Below are positions 13,379-25,670 of a stretch of 64,000 bases of DNA, piece by piece. The notes beneath the pieces were generated by a model. That model did not search any database. It was not told the origin of the DNA and saw only the letters and a program-made list of their open reading frames with translations. This DNA comes from Cylindrobasidium torrendii FP15055 ss-10 (lineage: Eukaryota > Basidiomycota > Agaricomycetes > Agaricales > Physalacriaceae), in assembly GCA_000934385.1 (NCBI GenBank), contig KN880522.1, positions 1 to 64,000 of the forward strand, given 5' to 3'. The position numbers were made by a program, and so were the translations under genes. Positions within the stretch are counted from its first letter, which is position 1; every line of letters begins with the position of its first letter.

Positions 13379-13965
13379 CCTGGCTAGTCGACCGTAAACG
13401 GCTTGTGTATCGGCTTGGCCAGCACAAGCCACCAAGCTTGGCTTTCCCTTGGTATCATCGTTTGCTGTTTGTCCCTTTTTTCAACGACTACCCACTCAGT
13501 GCAGTTATTTATTTTGTATGTACAGTATGCTTTTTTACTTACAGTAGCTTCCGCCGCGCCCGTCTTTGGCACGTAAATGCACATAACCTGGACCAATTCT
13601 GGCTTGCCAAGAGCATTCTGTGTGTATTTTTGTTCGCCCAGCGTTATTTTTGGTTTCTCTCGGCTGGGACGCACAATGGGCCACTACCCGGGTCTATTGG
13701 TAAGCCGAAGCGGGCCGTTTGTGGAAGGTAAGCATCACGTTTTAGCGCTTTAGCAGTGGCTGGCAGTGGCTTTGCTCGTCAACGATAGGCGCCTAGTCCA
13801 CAGAGGCGACTGGGGCTGCTACTTGTGCATACGATATGCCATTATGAATTCTCGATTGCAGCTCCAACACGAAGTCTTCCCGAAAACGCGCCGGCATTGT
13901 GCATCCTTCTTCTCTTCTCTTCCCCGCTACATCCATTGGGTCTATGCTACCCTCCACACTCAGCA
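13379..13965. other. Intergenic, convergent 3' ends
   Basis: Separates two convergent genes. Open frames here read through on both strands but lack domains or a coherent splice pattern. Confidence 0.5.
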
Positions 13966-15071
13966 TCAGGTATAGAAGGCAGCATAATCCGGCGGCGCAA
14001 GTTCAAACGGCCATTCCCCCGTCGATATCCTGTTCTCAATCGTAGACTCGCAGGACCGAAAGAGATCCATCACTGCACGGGCTTGCTCAACCTGTCCGCC
14101 GCTGCGTCAGCACTCTCCAACGTCATCCACAGCACAACTACAATATACCGAATGTACAGGGTTTCTCCCAATTTGTCTGCCCATGAAAGCGCTGATGAGG
14201 GTAGACAAGTCGACGATGGCGTGTCGTTGAAGAGACCGGCGAAGCGGTGGGAAGAGAGCCATGTCGCGCATGGAGACAGCTGGGTGTGATAAATGAAGGA
14301 CCTGGTAGGAGTTCAGCGTCAGGAAAGGTGTATGGGGTGCTCTCATACTCACGGACAGTGCATCCCAAAGGCGATGCCCAACCAATATCTTGTTGGCGAT
14401 GAGCTGTGCCACTCGACTTTGAGTGTCGAGGAATGGCGATGCTACTGGGGACTGTGAGAAATCCTATCTATTCTAGCCAGGAGTGTTCGCCGACCGTGAG
14501 AGAATGTTGCCGGGGTGCATCCTGTCTCGGCGGTACGGTAATCGACGACCGCTTGCCTGTAATGGTAATGGTTAATGTCAAGTCACGCCACCGTGTAATA
14601 GCGTTTAAAACGTACGTCGGTTGTACAATTTCATCAAGTAAGATGGCTCTAAAGACCCACTTTCCATCAAGAATCGGAGCGGTACGCGAATATTAAACGC
14701 ACCCTCTGTAATCAACGAGAGACACACGACTGTCGAAAACAAAGTATTGCGTTATTTGACCAAAAACAGAGGTTATTGGCGTACGCGAGTATGGGAACAC
14801 GAGGGTCTCCAGCCCCGTCGATGCAGATCTGAGACATTGCGATGTAGCTTCAGATTTGGACGCCAATTAGCGCCGGGCGCCTAGCTGGCAAAGGGGAAGG
14901 AGACGAAAAAAAAGTACTTTTCCGGACGGTAACGCGCATTTTGCAGCTGCGGCGTGCTGCTACTGGTGTTGCTTGAACCAAAGCCACTGGACGGACCGGC
15001 ATTCCAAGACCTAAGTAAGAAATGGAATCAGAATTTCTGTTAGCAGTTTGCCGGTCGTAGAAAGGTTACAT
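13966..15071 (-). CDS. REX4/ISG20-like exonuclease fold lacking catalytic acids (candidate pseudoenzyme)
   Basis: The spliced product keeps most landmarks of fungal REX4-type DEDDh exonucleases: YIAM at the first strand, ILARVSLVDYRG, VVDYRTAETG, KILVGHRLWDALS, HPAVSMRDMALFPPLRRSL, DLSTLISAFMGRQIG and VEQARAVMDLFRS. At least six phase-compatible short introns join these pieces with no stop codon. However, the first motif, normally ALDCE, reads AMSQI; the motif II Asp, normally after Asn in GHxxxND, reads D-A; and the last Asp, normally in ED-AR, is Gln. The predicted start codon is split, with AT at 15071-15070 and G at 15010, giving MSWNAGPSSGFG. The Ser/Gly-rich leader then runs to RYRPE. 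A role as a nucleic-acid-binding or regulatory protein is inference. Confidence 0.7.
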
Positions 15072-15615
15072 CAAAGTGCCTCCGGTCAAGAGAGAGATGA
15101 GATGAGGTAGTGGAGGAGCGGACGAAAGAGTAGACGCTCGAGGACCACCTCGCCACGGCCTACATAAAAGAGTGTAAACAGAGAAAAGTGCAACTGGCAG
15201 ACTCTGGCAGACTTTGACGGCCAACGTCGTCAGTCGCGGCTCCGTCATCGGTGAACAGCTTCGTCGGCCAATAAATGCGTCTTCGGCGTTGCTGCACTAA
15301 TCGCTAGAAGCAAACAAATACACTCATCGAGATTCCAGCGGCACAAAGAGATCCTCCACTGCGATGAGCCTAGAGACGCGACGGTTTAGTTGTACAACAA
15401 GTCTAGTTTATTCAAAGCACATCCATGCCACCTACGGAGAGGTATAGTAAAGGATGATGAGAGCGCTACCTACTTCAGAGTTAAAGATACAAACGTCAAC
15501 CTAATAGCTGCAGCACACATCACCTGCGCACCGTGTCAGTGTCATGATTCCCAAATGTCCCAGGTATTGAGATTTACCATGGCCAATTGATAGCGACACG
15601 ACCAGCGTGCTAGCA
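15072..15615. other. Intergenic
   Basis: Contains the promoter of the minus-strand REX4-like gene and the 3' flank of biotin synthase. I see no additional gene or repeat. Confidence 0.5.
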
Positions 15616-17145
15616 TCATGCAGTTGCCGATACAGAGGCCGAAGCAGCTGGCTCCTGCGCATCTTCGAGAGCAGGAAGTTGGTCGCCCTCTTTGCGCGCA
15701 ACATTGACTTGCTCAAAGCTCCGCATACCAGTCAGTCCCCAACGTTCCATCATCGCCTTGTCCTGGGAAAACAATTAGCGCAAGACGAGGACCTTCTAGA
15801 ATATATCTACTTCGTCCCATGGAGAGCCTTGACGAACGTCAGAATCACAGCGCAGACTGAGAACGAGGACTTACAAGGTGTGGTCAGCATTTGTTCGCCG
15901 GTAAAGACTGCATTGGCACCGGCCATGAAACACATGGCTTGCTCAGATTCACTGAGCGTCTGCCTTCCAGCAGCCAACCGGATAATCGTGGTTGGTAAGA
16001 TGATGCGCGCAGTAGCGATAGTGCGAAGTAGCGTCTCATGAGAAACGCGCTATGGGGGAGGGGATGAGTTTTGAGCCTCGAAAGTGGGGATGGGGACAAT
16101 CTCACCTCGTTCTTCTCCAAAGGCGTACCGGGGATAGGTACCAATGCGTTCACTGGGAAGGACTCCGGGTGTTCAGGCATGCTGGTGGAGATATTAGGAG
16201 GTTCCTCCCTTCAGTATCGTTGGGGACGCACTTGGACACCTCGTAAATCAGACCGACGTGGTCTTTGGACTCTTCGCCGAGGCCGAGGATACCACCGCAA
16301 CAGACACTGATTCCCGCTTGCCTGACAGCCTCCACAGTATCCAGACGGTCGTCGTACGTGCGAGACGTAATGACCTTTGCCAAGACTGAGCACGGATGCA
16401 AAAATCTGATGAGAATGCATGCACCTCGGGGTAGAATTCGCGCGATGTGTCCAGATTGTGGTTGTAGGCAGTAAGCCCGCTAAAGACCGCACGTCAGCGC
16501 AGGAAGACGAAGCGCCAGCGCGAATAAACACATACGCCTCCTTTAGCTGCTTGGCTTGCTCTGGAGTGAGCATGCCGAGGGTGGTGCAGACCTCCATGTC
16601 CATCTTGCGCACTTCGGTTACCATCTCTAGGATACGCTGGAATCCACGCTTGCGTCCAGCCAAGTCTCGCCATGCAGCACCCATGCAGAATCGAGTGCTG
16701 CCGTTTGCCTTGGCCTTGCGAGCTGCCTCGATAACAGGCTCGACTTGTAAGAGTGGTGAAGCCGTGGTTGGTGTCGAGTAACGGGACGATTGAGAGCAGT
16801 AGGAGCCTGCTGATTTTAGAATATGGACAGAGGCCATCCAACAGTTCACGTACAATCCTCAGAGCATCCACCAGCTAGGGGGAAAGGTCAGAACGTATAA
16901 GACTCTGCGAGTTTGGTAGACGCACTTTTGATATTCATGAGCGTGCATAGCTGAATTTTGCTTGGATCATGGTTCTGGCGGTGGATAGAGGCAGCGCGGA
17001 AGACGAGGTCCATGAGAGGACCATCGTAGATCTCTTGGATCTCTTTGCGCGCCCATTTACGCGTCGTAGGGAGAATGGTGGTTGGAGCGTGTGTCGCAAG
17101 GGAGCGCGTAAGGGTGCGCGCATTTCCAATGGTCAGCCTGAACAT
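15616..17145 (-). CDS. BIO2: Biotin synthase
   Basis: Radical SAM enzyme that inserts sulfur into dethiobiotin in the last step of biotin synthesis, in mitochondria. The ATG at 17145 opens a presequence ([20 protein letters not shown]). [20 protein letters not shown] and [12 protein letters not shown] lead to the radical SAM cluster motif, rebuilt across an intron as [16 protein letters not shown] (CxxxCxxC intact). Further conserved segments are [44 protein letters not shown]-like sequence followed by [31 protein letters not shown] and [13 protein letters not shown]. The C-terminus ([15 protein letters not shown]) ends with an Ala/Ser-rich tail. The organism can therefore probably finish biotin synthesis itself. 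Confidence 0.94.
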
Positions 17146-17510
17146 GGTAGTGTAGATGGGGAGGGCTCGACTGGAATGTGATGGTGCGGAGCAGACAAGG
17201 AGAATCAAGTCTTTGGGGCGCGATCAAAATATTGACACGAGGCACGGAGCAACGCAGTATCGGTCCGGCATCCGATTGCTTGGCATAAACACGCTGCACG
17301 CTTTCCGAAATTGGGGATAATGGCTTGCATTGTTTAAATATTCCAGAGTTCGGGGGTCTATGCTACAAGTAATGCAAGGGGCTGTACGAGAATGTGCGTG
17401 CATGCATGAAAGGTATATTACAAACAAGCTGGATATTGTTCAGTACAAATAACAGGACCGAGACGATGCCAACGTACTTGGTGAATGACATTCTTCATTG
17501 GAACCAACGA
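17146..17510. other. Intergenic
   Basis: BIO2 promoter side and 3' flank of the small hypothetical gene; nothing else is supported. Confidence 0.5.
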
Positions 17511-17822
17511 CTAACTATTGACGGGTTTTTGCGCTGCTTGGGACCTTGAGGCGTTATTAGATTTGGCGTTGTCGACTTCAGATGGGGCGAACGAACCATC
17601 CGACTTCCTGGATCCTCCTCGCGACAACTTCAACTTGTCGACGCCCTCTGATAAATCATCCGCATTCTCGACACCGTTTCTTCTGATCGCATTGTCCCGG
17701 GGACTGGGGCTCCTGGTGGACTCCCCCATCTCTCGCTTCACGTTCTGGAACTGCTTCAAGGTGTGTTGGGCAAGTTCGCGTGCGTAGCGCTGGCGCTGCT
17801 CTTCGACGGTAGCGGCAGTCAT
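17511..17822 (-). CDS. Small hypothetical protein, 103 residues
   Basis: Intronless reading frame starting MTAATVEEQRQRYARELAQ. The first 35 residues should form an amphipathic helix. The remainder is polar and disordered, with possible phosphorylation sites (STRSPSPRD, KLSRGGSRKSDGS). I do not recognise a family. The ATG is in good context and a promoter-length space lies upstream, but a short intronless frame in this genome could also be chance. Confidence 0.5.
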   Translation of the reverse strand: MTAATVEEQRQRYARELAQHTLKQFQNVKREMGESTRSPSPRDNAIRRNGVENADDLSEGVDKLKLSRGGSRKSDGSFAPSEVDNAKSNNASRSQAAQKPVNS

Positions 17823-18812
17823 GGTGTGTGTGTAGTTGGTAAGTGCGGAGACTGATATGAAGGTTTTGAGCTTGTTGGCCAGGTCTCTCAGGCCTTGCTA
17901 TGACTTATATAGTCAGGGTGCTCCAAGGGCAATATGATGACGCCACACGACTCCGTTGCGTCAGTCGCGGAGCTTGTTCGACTTTTCACAGTATTGCTCC
18001 ATGGCATAATGTAACATGCGTGAAATCATTTACAGCACCTACGCTGCACAACCTGCGACGACCATACGCGTGCGAAGCGCGAGTAGTGCCCATTTGCAAG
18101 ATGTTCACCACCAAGTCTGGCATTTGACAAAAAGAACTGCTAGTAACATCGCTCTCTAAGGTGATTCCAAGGATGGCAGAAGACGCTGTTTTTACCACGG
18201 TCCACGAGTACATAAATTTGGCTGATGCGTTGCCCTGGCGGGGGCGCGATGAGCTCACTTGCCGTCACAAGGCTCCCAAGGTATGTTCCCTTTCATTTTA
18301 GAGGGACATCCGTGCACTTTGGACACACTATGCGTCATCCAATAGCTATCGTTTATCGTCACACCCAACAAATAGATGCATAGGACAAACAACAACTAAC
18401 ACAATGGGAATATGTAGTGATCAACATGAAGCCAATGTGAAGCTCTGCTCGGCATCGTGTTGCTGTTGTCTTTAGAAATGCATGAAGACATCAGAGCGTC
18501 AGCGCAGACTGTCTGGGCTTCACACGGAAGAGATTAGCAAATGGTGGAATTGGAATATGTACACTACGAAGCCCGTAAGAATATAAGAGAATGGCAGAAC
18601 ACGAATCAGTTGCAGGTAGTAATACAGCAGGGGTTATTACAGCGCTCTCCAGAACGCGGTCGAGTAGGATACATAAATGCGGTGTGTCAAGTCCAGGTTG
18701 TGTGTCATGATGCAAGTAGCAAGGGTTCGTGAAAGTACGTCGAAGGGGAATGAGTGTAAGATGCAATGGTGTGGCAAAGGGGTTCAATCGTCAAGAACAT
18801 TATACAGAGCGC
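17823..18812. other. Intergenic, about 1 kb without a supported gene
   Basis: One fragment on the plus strand (18174-18283) reads MAEDAVFTTVHEYINLADAL and ends at a possible donor, which could be a first exon or a gene relic, but no matching second exon was found. The rest shows nothing recognisable. Confidence 0.45.
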
Positions 18813-19655
18813 CTAGGCGCGGCCGACGCGCCAGCTCCCTCTGGGAGCGTTTGCGTGCTTTGGCCTGGCAAGAGCGGGGGCCGCGCCCAGCATCACACCG
18901 CCTGTGAGGACAGTGGTCTTTCCGCCATCATATGGCGTTACCGCGTTTTTAGAAGTGTCCACATACACCTCAGAGTCCGTCATAGACTCATCCGAGTCGC
19001 TCGAGTAGGGGCAGTACTCGGACGATGAACGTGAGCTGCTCCTCGAGTGGCCGGAAGAAGAGGACAGTGATGAGAATGGCGACGGGGTCCTGGCCTTCGC
19101 AAACGGTTCTGGCCTGTACAAGGGCGCATCCATGTCGTTCATGCTGTTAATGAGGTCCAGGACGTCGTCGTCGTCAGCCATAAGCTGCTGGGCAACAGTC
19201 TTGGTTTGCTGCAATCCACCATAAGCAAATTATAGGCTACATGTATAAGATGGACATACCAGACGAGGTTGGAGCATGGGCACGGCGGCTCCGGCCTTCC
19301 AGACAGTGTGCATTTCCGCGCCGAGACGCACACATACGTGTCCCGGGTCAACGAACAGGTCGAGCTCGGCCACCTTGAGATGTTGGAACCATTCAAACCA
19401 CTGGACGCCTGCAGCCATACATGCCGAATACACAACCCTAGGCGGGAGGCAGGTCAGGCTGAGGGTAAGGGCGCGGCGTCCAGACCCGCTGGATGGGTTG
19501 AGAGATGACCACGTAGGTGCGTAGTATGCTGTGAGATTGGCCTCGAGGACGACTTGCAGCTTGCTGAGGACGGCGCCAGGATACGTGTGAACAAGGGGGT
19601 TGGTAAGAAAAGCGACGGTCTGAGCGACGGCGGCAGAGACGGTGTAGGATGCCAT
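18813..19655 (-). CDS. BTG/Tob (anti-proliferative) family protein
   Basis: In animals BTG/Tob proteins bind the CCR4-NOT deadenylase and slow growth; fungal members are little studied. Exon 1 holds the domain: AVAQTVAFLTNPL, YPGAVLSKLQVVLEANLTAYY, GSGRRALTLS, then PPRVVYSACMAAGVQWFEWF and ELDLFVDPGHVCVRLG, which match the two conserved BTG boxes. An intron of about 50 nt follows LQPRL. Exon 2 encodes an acidic and Ser-rich tail (DDDDVLDLINSMND, a dense serine stretch, then DSDESMTDSEVYVDTSK), ending near GSWRVGRA. The long low-complexity tail suggests phospho-regulation, which is inference. Confidence 0.82.
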
Positions 19656-20826
19656 TGTTATTGTTCGTAAGAAGTGTGAGTTGAAGTTTTGATGACGAGT
19701 TGAGTGTGTGTGAATGCGAATGCGTGATATCGACCAGCGATGGATGGTTGTGTTATAAAGCCAATTAGAGAGGGAGAACGTTAAGTTATGGACGTTGATG
19801 CAGACGTGTAGAATCTTTGGCCAAGTCAGCGACGCGGAAGCATGAGGGGACAGGTGCTTGCCTAATGGAAGCCGAAGGGCGAACTAGGGAGAAAATGAAC
19901 GTTCAGTCGAGATGTCTGGGGCAGGATGGAAGGAAACCAACCTGTTCGTGTCGGGGAAGGAAGGGGAACTGGAGAAAAGAGGGCAACTATGAACCGCTTA
20001 TAAAGAGACTGACTCGCCCCTACCGCGAACAGCCTGCCTGGGAGAACAATAGGCCTTTCTGAAAACAATAAAGGCTTTCAACATGAAGGCAACGCACATA
20101 CGGGGTAATCAGTTCCTGGCCCGCTTCAACAGCCGCGTGGTGCCGCCAGAACGCCGCTGATCCGACCCAGCAGGGCGGCTCACGGTTGGCTCACAGACGC
20201 TGCGCCGAACTCCATTGTTGCAGCTTTGGCGTACCATGCAGGCTGCATTGAGGCTGCATTTTCTGCATGCCTTATTGAGCCATGCTCTGTTGGGACAGTC
20301 TGGGTTATAGCTAAGTAGCTATATTATTGAAGGAAATGGGGGGCAAATGGTAGGTGACCCTGGCGAGAAGGTGCCACTCAATTGACCCAGAATGAAAGCC
20401 TCCTTGTTCCGTTATTGTCTGCGCCTTTCTGCCTATGGCGATGTCGGGCCTACCAGAACGACGGGCCATATGCTGTGCACCTCTGAAACTTCGAGAATGT
20501 TGCAATGTTACTGTTCTTGTCCGAGATTCGTGCGTGCAAGCAAGAGGAATGGAAGAACCGCGGGTGCCCCAAAAAGACACAAAAGCAGAGCCGTGGGAAG
20601 ATAGTACATGGAGTGACGAGTGTGCTGAAAATCTTCCCGCTAGAATTGAATTTATAAAGAGGCTGCGGGATCTGGTGCATTGTGGAAGAGAAATGCTCGG
20701 TGCCGCCACAGAAATGTGCTGAGTCAGTGATGGCATCTGAGATGATCGAAACCTTAACTTGTCCCGGTGGAGTGCTTGCGTGATTTTTTCACTAGCGGTG
20801 ATTTCGCATCGTCTTCTGCATCCATC
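19656..20826. other. Intergenic, divergent promoter region of BTG/Tob and eS27
   Basis: About 1.2 kb between two divergent genes. Scattered open frames have no domains. I see no RNA gene or strong repeat. Confidence 0.5.
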
Positions 20827-21232
20827 ATGGTGCGTGCTGTTCTGCCCACAAGCGGCCTCACCCGCTCATCTGTCTCGTAGACTCTCGCTGTCGACCTCTT
20901 GAACCCCTCGCTTGAGGCGGAAAAGCAGAAGCACAAGCTCAAGCGCCTTGTGCAGTCCCCCAACTCCTACTTCATGGACGTCAAGTGCCCAGGTGCGCCT
21001 CCATGTCAGCTCTGCGCCCGATATCGTCTCACTGTCTCGTGCAGGCTGCTTCGCCATCACCACCGTCTTCTCCCACGCACAGACCGTCGTTATCTGTGGA
21101 TCGTGCGCCAGCATTTTGTGCCAACCCACTGGTGGTCGGGCCCGCTTGACGGAGGGTGCGTACGACGGCTCAGCGCCAGATCATGGTTTTCTAATGGCTG
21201 ATCCAGGTTGCTCTTTCCGCAAGAAAAACTAG
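20827..21232 (+). CDS. RPS27: 40S ribosomal protein eS27
   Basis: Small-subunit zinc-ribbon protein. The start codon (20827-20829) is directly followed by an intron (20830-20880), so exon 1 supplies only Met and exon 2 continues [19 protein letters not shown]. Later exons give [56 protein letters not shown] and CSFRKKN. The four zinc cysteines (CPGC and CGSC) are present once the exons are joined. Total length is about 83 residues, as expected for the family. Confidence 0.96.
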
Positions 21233-21618
21233 TCGCTTCTCACTCTCTGCATCTGTCCATGGCTGTCATTATTGCATCCTTATTCTCATGTATCCCGGGC
21301 GTGCATCCCACAATTGTACGCATTGTAATCTACAACCCTTACCAGGAAAACGCATGGATCTGGTCGGCTGTCAGTCATGGTTGGTTTGCTACTCGACGAT
21401 GTATGCCTTCCTTTCGGTCTCGCAATATGGAATACTATGTTTCTGCTCGAGTCATGCTGCGTAAGCGTTGTCTATGGTTCCGGTTCCCGCTCCCTACAAC
21501 TAGCTCGCAACCGATCCATTCAGTTCACGTATTAGATGGAACCAAAATGCTATAGATGACAGAGACCATACATGATGAGAGGCGTACACAAAGATATCTA
21601 TATAGACAAAGACATAAA
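21233..21618. other. Intergenic, convergent
   Basis: 3' flanks of eS27 and of the minus-strand hypothetical gene; no feature is supported. Confidence 0.5.
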
Positions 21619-23385
21619 TCACAACATTGGCAGAACGCGCACGCGCGCCCCAGCCTCCACAGATGGCAAATCCAGCGCAACAAGGCCCCGACCCAGCGTC
21701 TTCACAGTCCGCGGCACCACATCCTTTGAGCCCACCTGCATCCGCACACGTCCCTCTACCGTCTCGCTACTTGCCCGAACGATGCAGGAAAGAAGACCCC
21801 CGTTGGTAGCCTCGAGATACAACCCCGGCAGCTGCTTGCGGGGAGCATAGACAGCCGGCAGCTCAACACTTTGTAAGTCTGCCTGAGGTGCAGTGACTGT
21901 CTCTGAATCCTTGGATTTGGGGTTCGGCTTGGGTTGGATTGATTTGCGTTTGGCAATAAGGCGGCTGAGGAGAGAAAGGGCAAAGATAATCAGGCTAAGA
22001 ACGACCCGTTTGAAGAATGCCATAATGCCGCCGGTGGGACGACGCGGGACAGGGATAAGGGCGCGGTGTGTACTAGGAGGGGGCGTTGGCTTAGTGCTAG
22101 TTGGCTCTGTAGACAGAGTCGGAGTTAGTTTGGGAGATGGCGGGGGCGTCGGCAGCACGTCGTCCTGCGGGTTCTTTAGGACGTGTGGGGTCATGATGGC
22201 TATCTGGAATTTCTCACCCTTGCCATCGACAGGGTGGAAAACAGACAGCACGAAGGTGGAACCTGTGGGTGGAACAAGGACTTGAAGTCCGTCGCCCATG
22301 TTTTCGTAGATGTGCTGCACCTCGGGCTGTTTGGAGGAGAGAATAATGGGGTTCTCCAGGCTAGGAAGATGTGAAGGCGGGAGGGACAGCCAATCGAGCT
22401 TCACAGCACCGTTGGTCAGACGCGAGGTAAGAGGAATGACAGCAACGGAAACGGGCGACGAATCCATAGAGGATGCTAATACGACGCAACTGCTGGAATA
22501 TCCGAGAATGCGACAGTTTGTAGCCGAGTATTGGAGGATGCTGTCCATGAAACCATGCATGTTGCCCGACGACGATGGGCATGTGAATAGAAGAGATCCA
22601 GTTCCTGTCGCGATGAGCGCGCCCTGGGCATCGATGGAGAGCTTCAGCTGCTGGCTTGCGCTCAACGCGAGCGTGGATGGGACGACAATATCCTTGTGGC
22701 GAGGGAGAAGAAAAAGGATACTTGCACCGTCTGCAGTGTCAAGGATACTGAACAAGATCAGCATAAGAAATCATTTGGCGCGCAAGTTTGCTCACCTCTC
22801 CAACCCAGCGGCGCGAACTGTCCAATCTGCCTGTTGCTCAAGCTTTGCGATAGTAACGTTCTCCACTGTGGCCCCATGCGTATCCCAAATCAGCCTTCCG
22901 GAGTCTTCGCGCCTCCATCCCTGGCTCTTCATTGTCAATCTAGTGTCCTCGAGGTCTGGCTGGAGAGTGATGCTCCCATTCTCGTCATATGCTCCTAGCC
23001 ATTTCACATCCCCAGATGCGTATAGGATCCGGTAGGTGTAGTGGAATGTTTTTGAGCTCGCCAACTGAAAGTCCACAGAAATTGGGAGATATAGAACGCG
23101 TTGTCCAATTTGGCCGTCGGCACCAGGTCCACGGAGAAGAGAAACCGACGCGCCGGGCGACGCCGGCGGGCCCTCGATGAAGTCGATTTCGCCCCAGTCG
23201 TTGCCAGCACGACCGGGAGTGGGTAGGTCTGACCAGCATTGGACCTTCCCGCCGTCGCGCTGTAGATGCGCATAATCCGCCGATGGTAGCGTCGCAGTGA
23301 AGCAAATCTCGACGGTGTTCGAGTATGCTAGACAGACGGGCTGCAAAGTGGTCCCGCCGAGAGCTGGAGAAAAGATGAGGTTCAT
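21619..23385 (-). CDS. Hypothetical single-pass membrane protein
   Basis: About 570 residues from two exons separated by one short intron near 22740-22790. I do not recognise a family. The N-terminal 200 residues (MNLIFSPALGGTTLQPVCLAY onward) look like alternating beta strands (FHYTYRILYASGDVKWLGAY, SITLQPDLEDTRLTM). The middle continues with beta-like segments, then a Pro/Thr-rich linker (LPTPPPSPKLTPTLSTEP). A single hydrophobic segment (VVLSLIIFALSLLSRLIA), flanked by basic residues, follows at about two thirds of the length. A final small domain (LYLEATNGGLLSCIVRAS) ends at VLPML. The layout resembles a tethered two-lobed protein. There is no N-terminal signal peptide. Confidence 0.7.
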
Positions 23386-24637
23386 GACGGGTCGTGTTGG
23401 GTTCGTGATGGTAAGGAAGTGAGGAGCCGAAAAGATTTCAGTCGACGGCGTGCCTGCAGGCTTCCAGCAGGCCCAGGTGTAATTCAGTCGTCATGCTTAG
23501 GATCAGAGTAGCCCGTGAAAAACTTGAGTGCCATTCTACACGCTATGTACGCGAGGCCCGTGGGAGACCTTTTCCTAAGATGGATGAATCATCCAAGGGT
23601 ATCGTGCATGGACGTTCGAGCGATGAAAACAATAGTAAGATCGAGTCGATGGCCAATTAAGAAGAGCAGTCGATCAAAAGTCCATGGAATAAATCTCCGC
23701 CTCCCACACTTAGACTGTGTAGAGTATGAAGTATGAAGTAGTAGGCTGTCATTTTGATGTTGATGTGGGCATGACAATTCACCGGCTGTATCAATATCCA
23801 TTCTCACTTCGTTTGTTTGGTACTCAACCGCGTTTTGCTAGTATTTCTCACATCATTGCAATTGCCAGAGACAATCATCCCTAGACTTGCATCAGTATCT
23901 CGACATAGGCTATCAAGCGAATTCCAATTATGCAAACAAAAGTTCAGACGTTCTTGTATAATAGCCACGGATTGAGCCTGAGCCTTTGTTGAATCAAGAT
24001 ATACAATTGTATCTACAAGCCGGAAAAGACTCCCACTAAAACGTTGATACGTTCGTCGTTGCTCACCTTCAAATTTGCTACAATTGCAGGGGTCTGGTAG
24101 AAGACAAAGGGTTTGTGCTGCTTTTCCTCAATTTGAGGAGAGTGGAGTGGTCTATCTGATGAATTGGACAATAGGCGTCGATATCAGACAGCCCGTCTTG
24201 ATACGAGGGTTTTTTCATAATACTTGCAGCTTATAGACTCGCTCAGAAAGAAAAATTAGTACATAGATAGCTTCACGTTGGATCGTCGTGAGTAGTTCGC
24301 TGTTGAAGTTCGGAGACTCCCTTCAATTTAGTTACGCCTTATGCGAAGCACAATCAAAGTCGAAAATGAAGGTAATAAATCATAGTCAAAATCCACAGCC
24401 ATATGCCGTACAGTGAGTGGATCGAGCGGGAGGAGCCGGTCACGCGTGATCACGTGCAGCACGCGCGCTGTGTGGTGTTTGTTTGGTTGTGTTGCAGCGA
24501 TCGCGCTGAGAGCATATATAAAGGGACCGCCCGTTGACAGTGTTTGTTCTCGCCCTTCAACCAACCACTGCAAACTCTCAGACGAACTCAACGAAACTCA
24601 ACACCATCACCTATCACCCGCCTAGTACAAATTTATC
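23386..24637. other. Intergenic with histone H3 promoter
   Basis: About 1.25 kb. The right end is the H3 promoter. The left end is the promoter side of the minus-strand membrane protein. Several AT-rich open frames have no support. Confidence 0.5.
24515..24523 (+). promoter_or_regulatory. TATA box of histone H3
   Basis: TATATAAAG lies about 115 bp upstream of the H3 start codon and is followed by a pyrimidine-rich leader, which fits a strongly expressed, cell-cycle-regulated gene. Confidence 0.7.
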
Positions 24638-25200
<563 letters not shown>

Positions 25201-25670
25201 ATGTTGGAGAATGTTGTTCTAGATTGTTATTTTATGGATGTAACCGACTGTATATATGTACTACACCTTCTACATGGCCCTACACTAAATCCAACATTTG
25301 TGTGATACACACCACATATAAATTATCGAGAGCTGTGACGACTAGCATGCTGTTGTTTGTTGTAAATGCTACCTGCAAGCTGCTTGCAAGTTGCAACCAC
25401 TGCCCTGCTCATGTTGTAAGTCGGGCGTTTTGGATGATGGTGTGCGCCGATCAAGTTGTCTGCTTGCTGTTGTCCTTCGTCATTGCGTTCTCTACCCACT
25501 CGCTCAGATCCATCGTCCTCACGTATCCATCGCAATGAATACACAGAAAAGAAGCCGACCGGTTGAAGAAGTCGTGTGCGTTCTCTGGCCGATAAATTGG
25601 AAGCCTAGCTAAAGCCTCGCGCAGAAATCCTAATTCGAGTAGCAACCTCCTGCCACTCAACGAGCCAAAT
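25201..25670. other. Intergenic
   Basis: H3 3' flank and promoter of the Rxt2-like gene; no further gene is supported. Confidence 0.5.

Noticed and set aside
18174..18283. Possible first exon MAEDAVFTTVHEYINLADAL
   Set aside because: Ends at a plausible donor but no second exon with coding character follows; kept only as a note.
11261..19655. Biotin synthase and neighbours considered as a biosynthetic gene cluster
   Set aside because: No other biotin or secondary-metabolism genes lie nearby; the neighbours are unrelated housekeeping genes.
20311..20736. 141-codon open frame on the minus strand between BTG/Tob and eS27
   Set aside because: No domain, low-complexity composition and overlapping open frames on the other strand; looks like chance.
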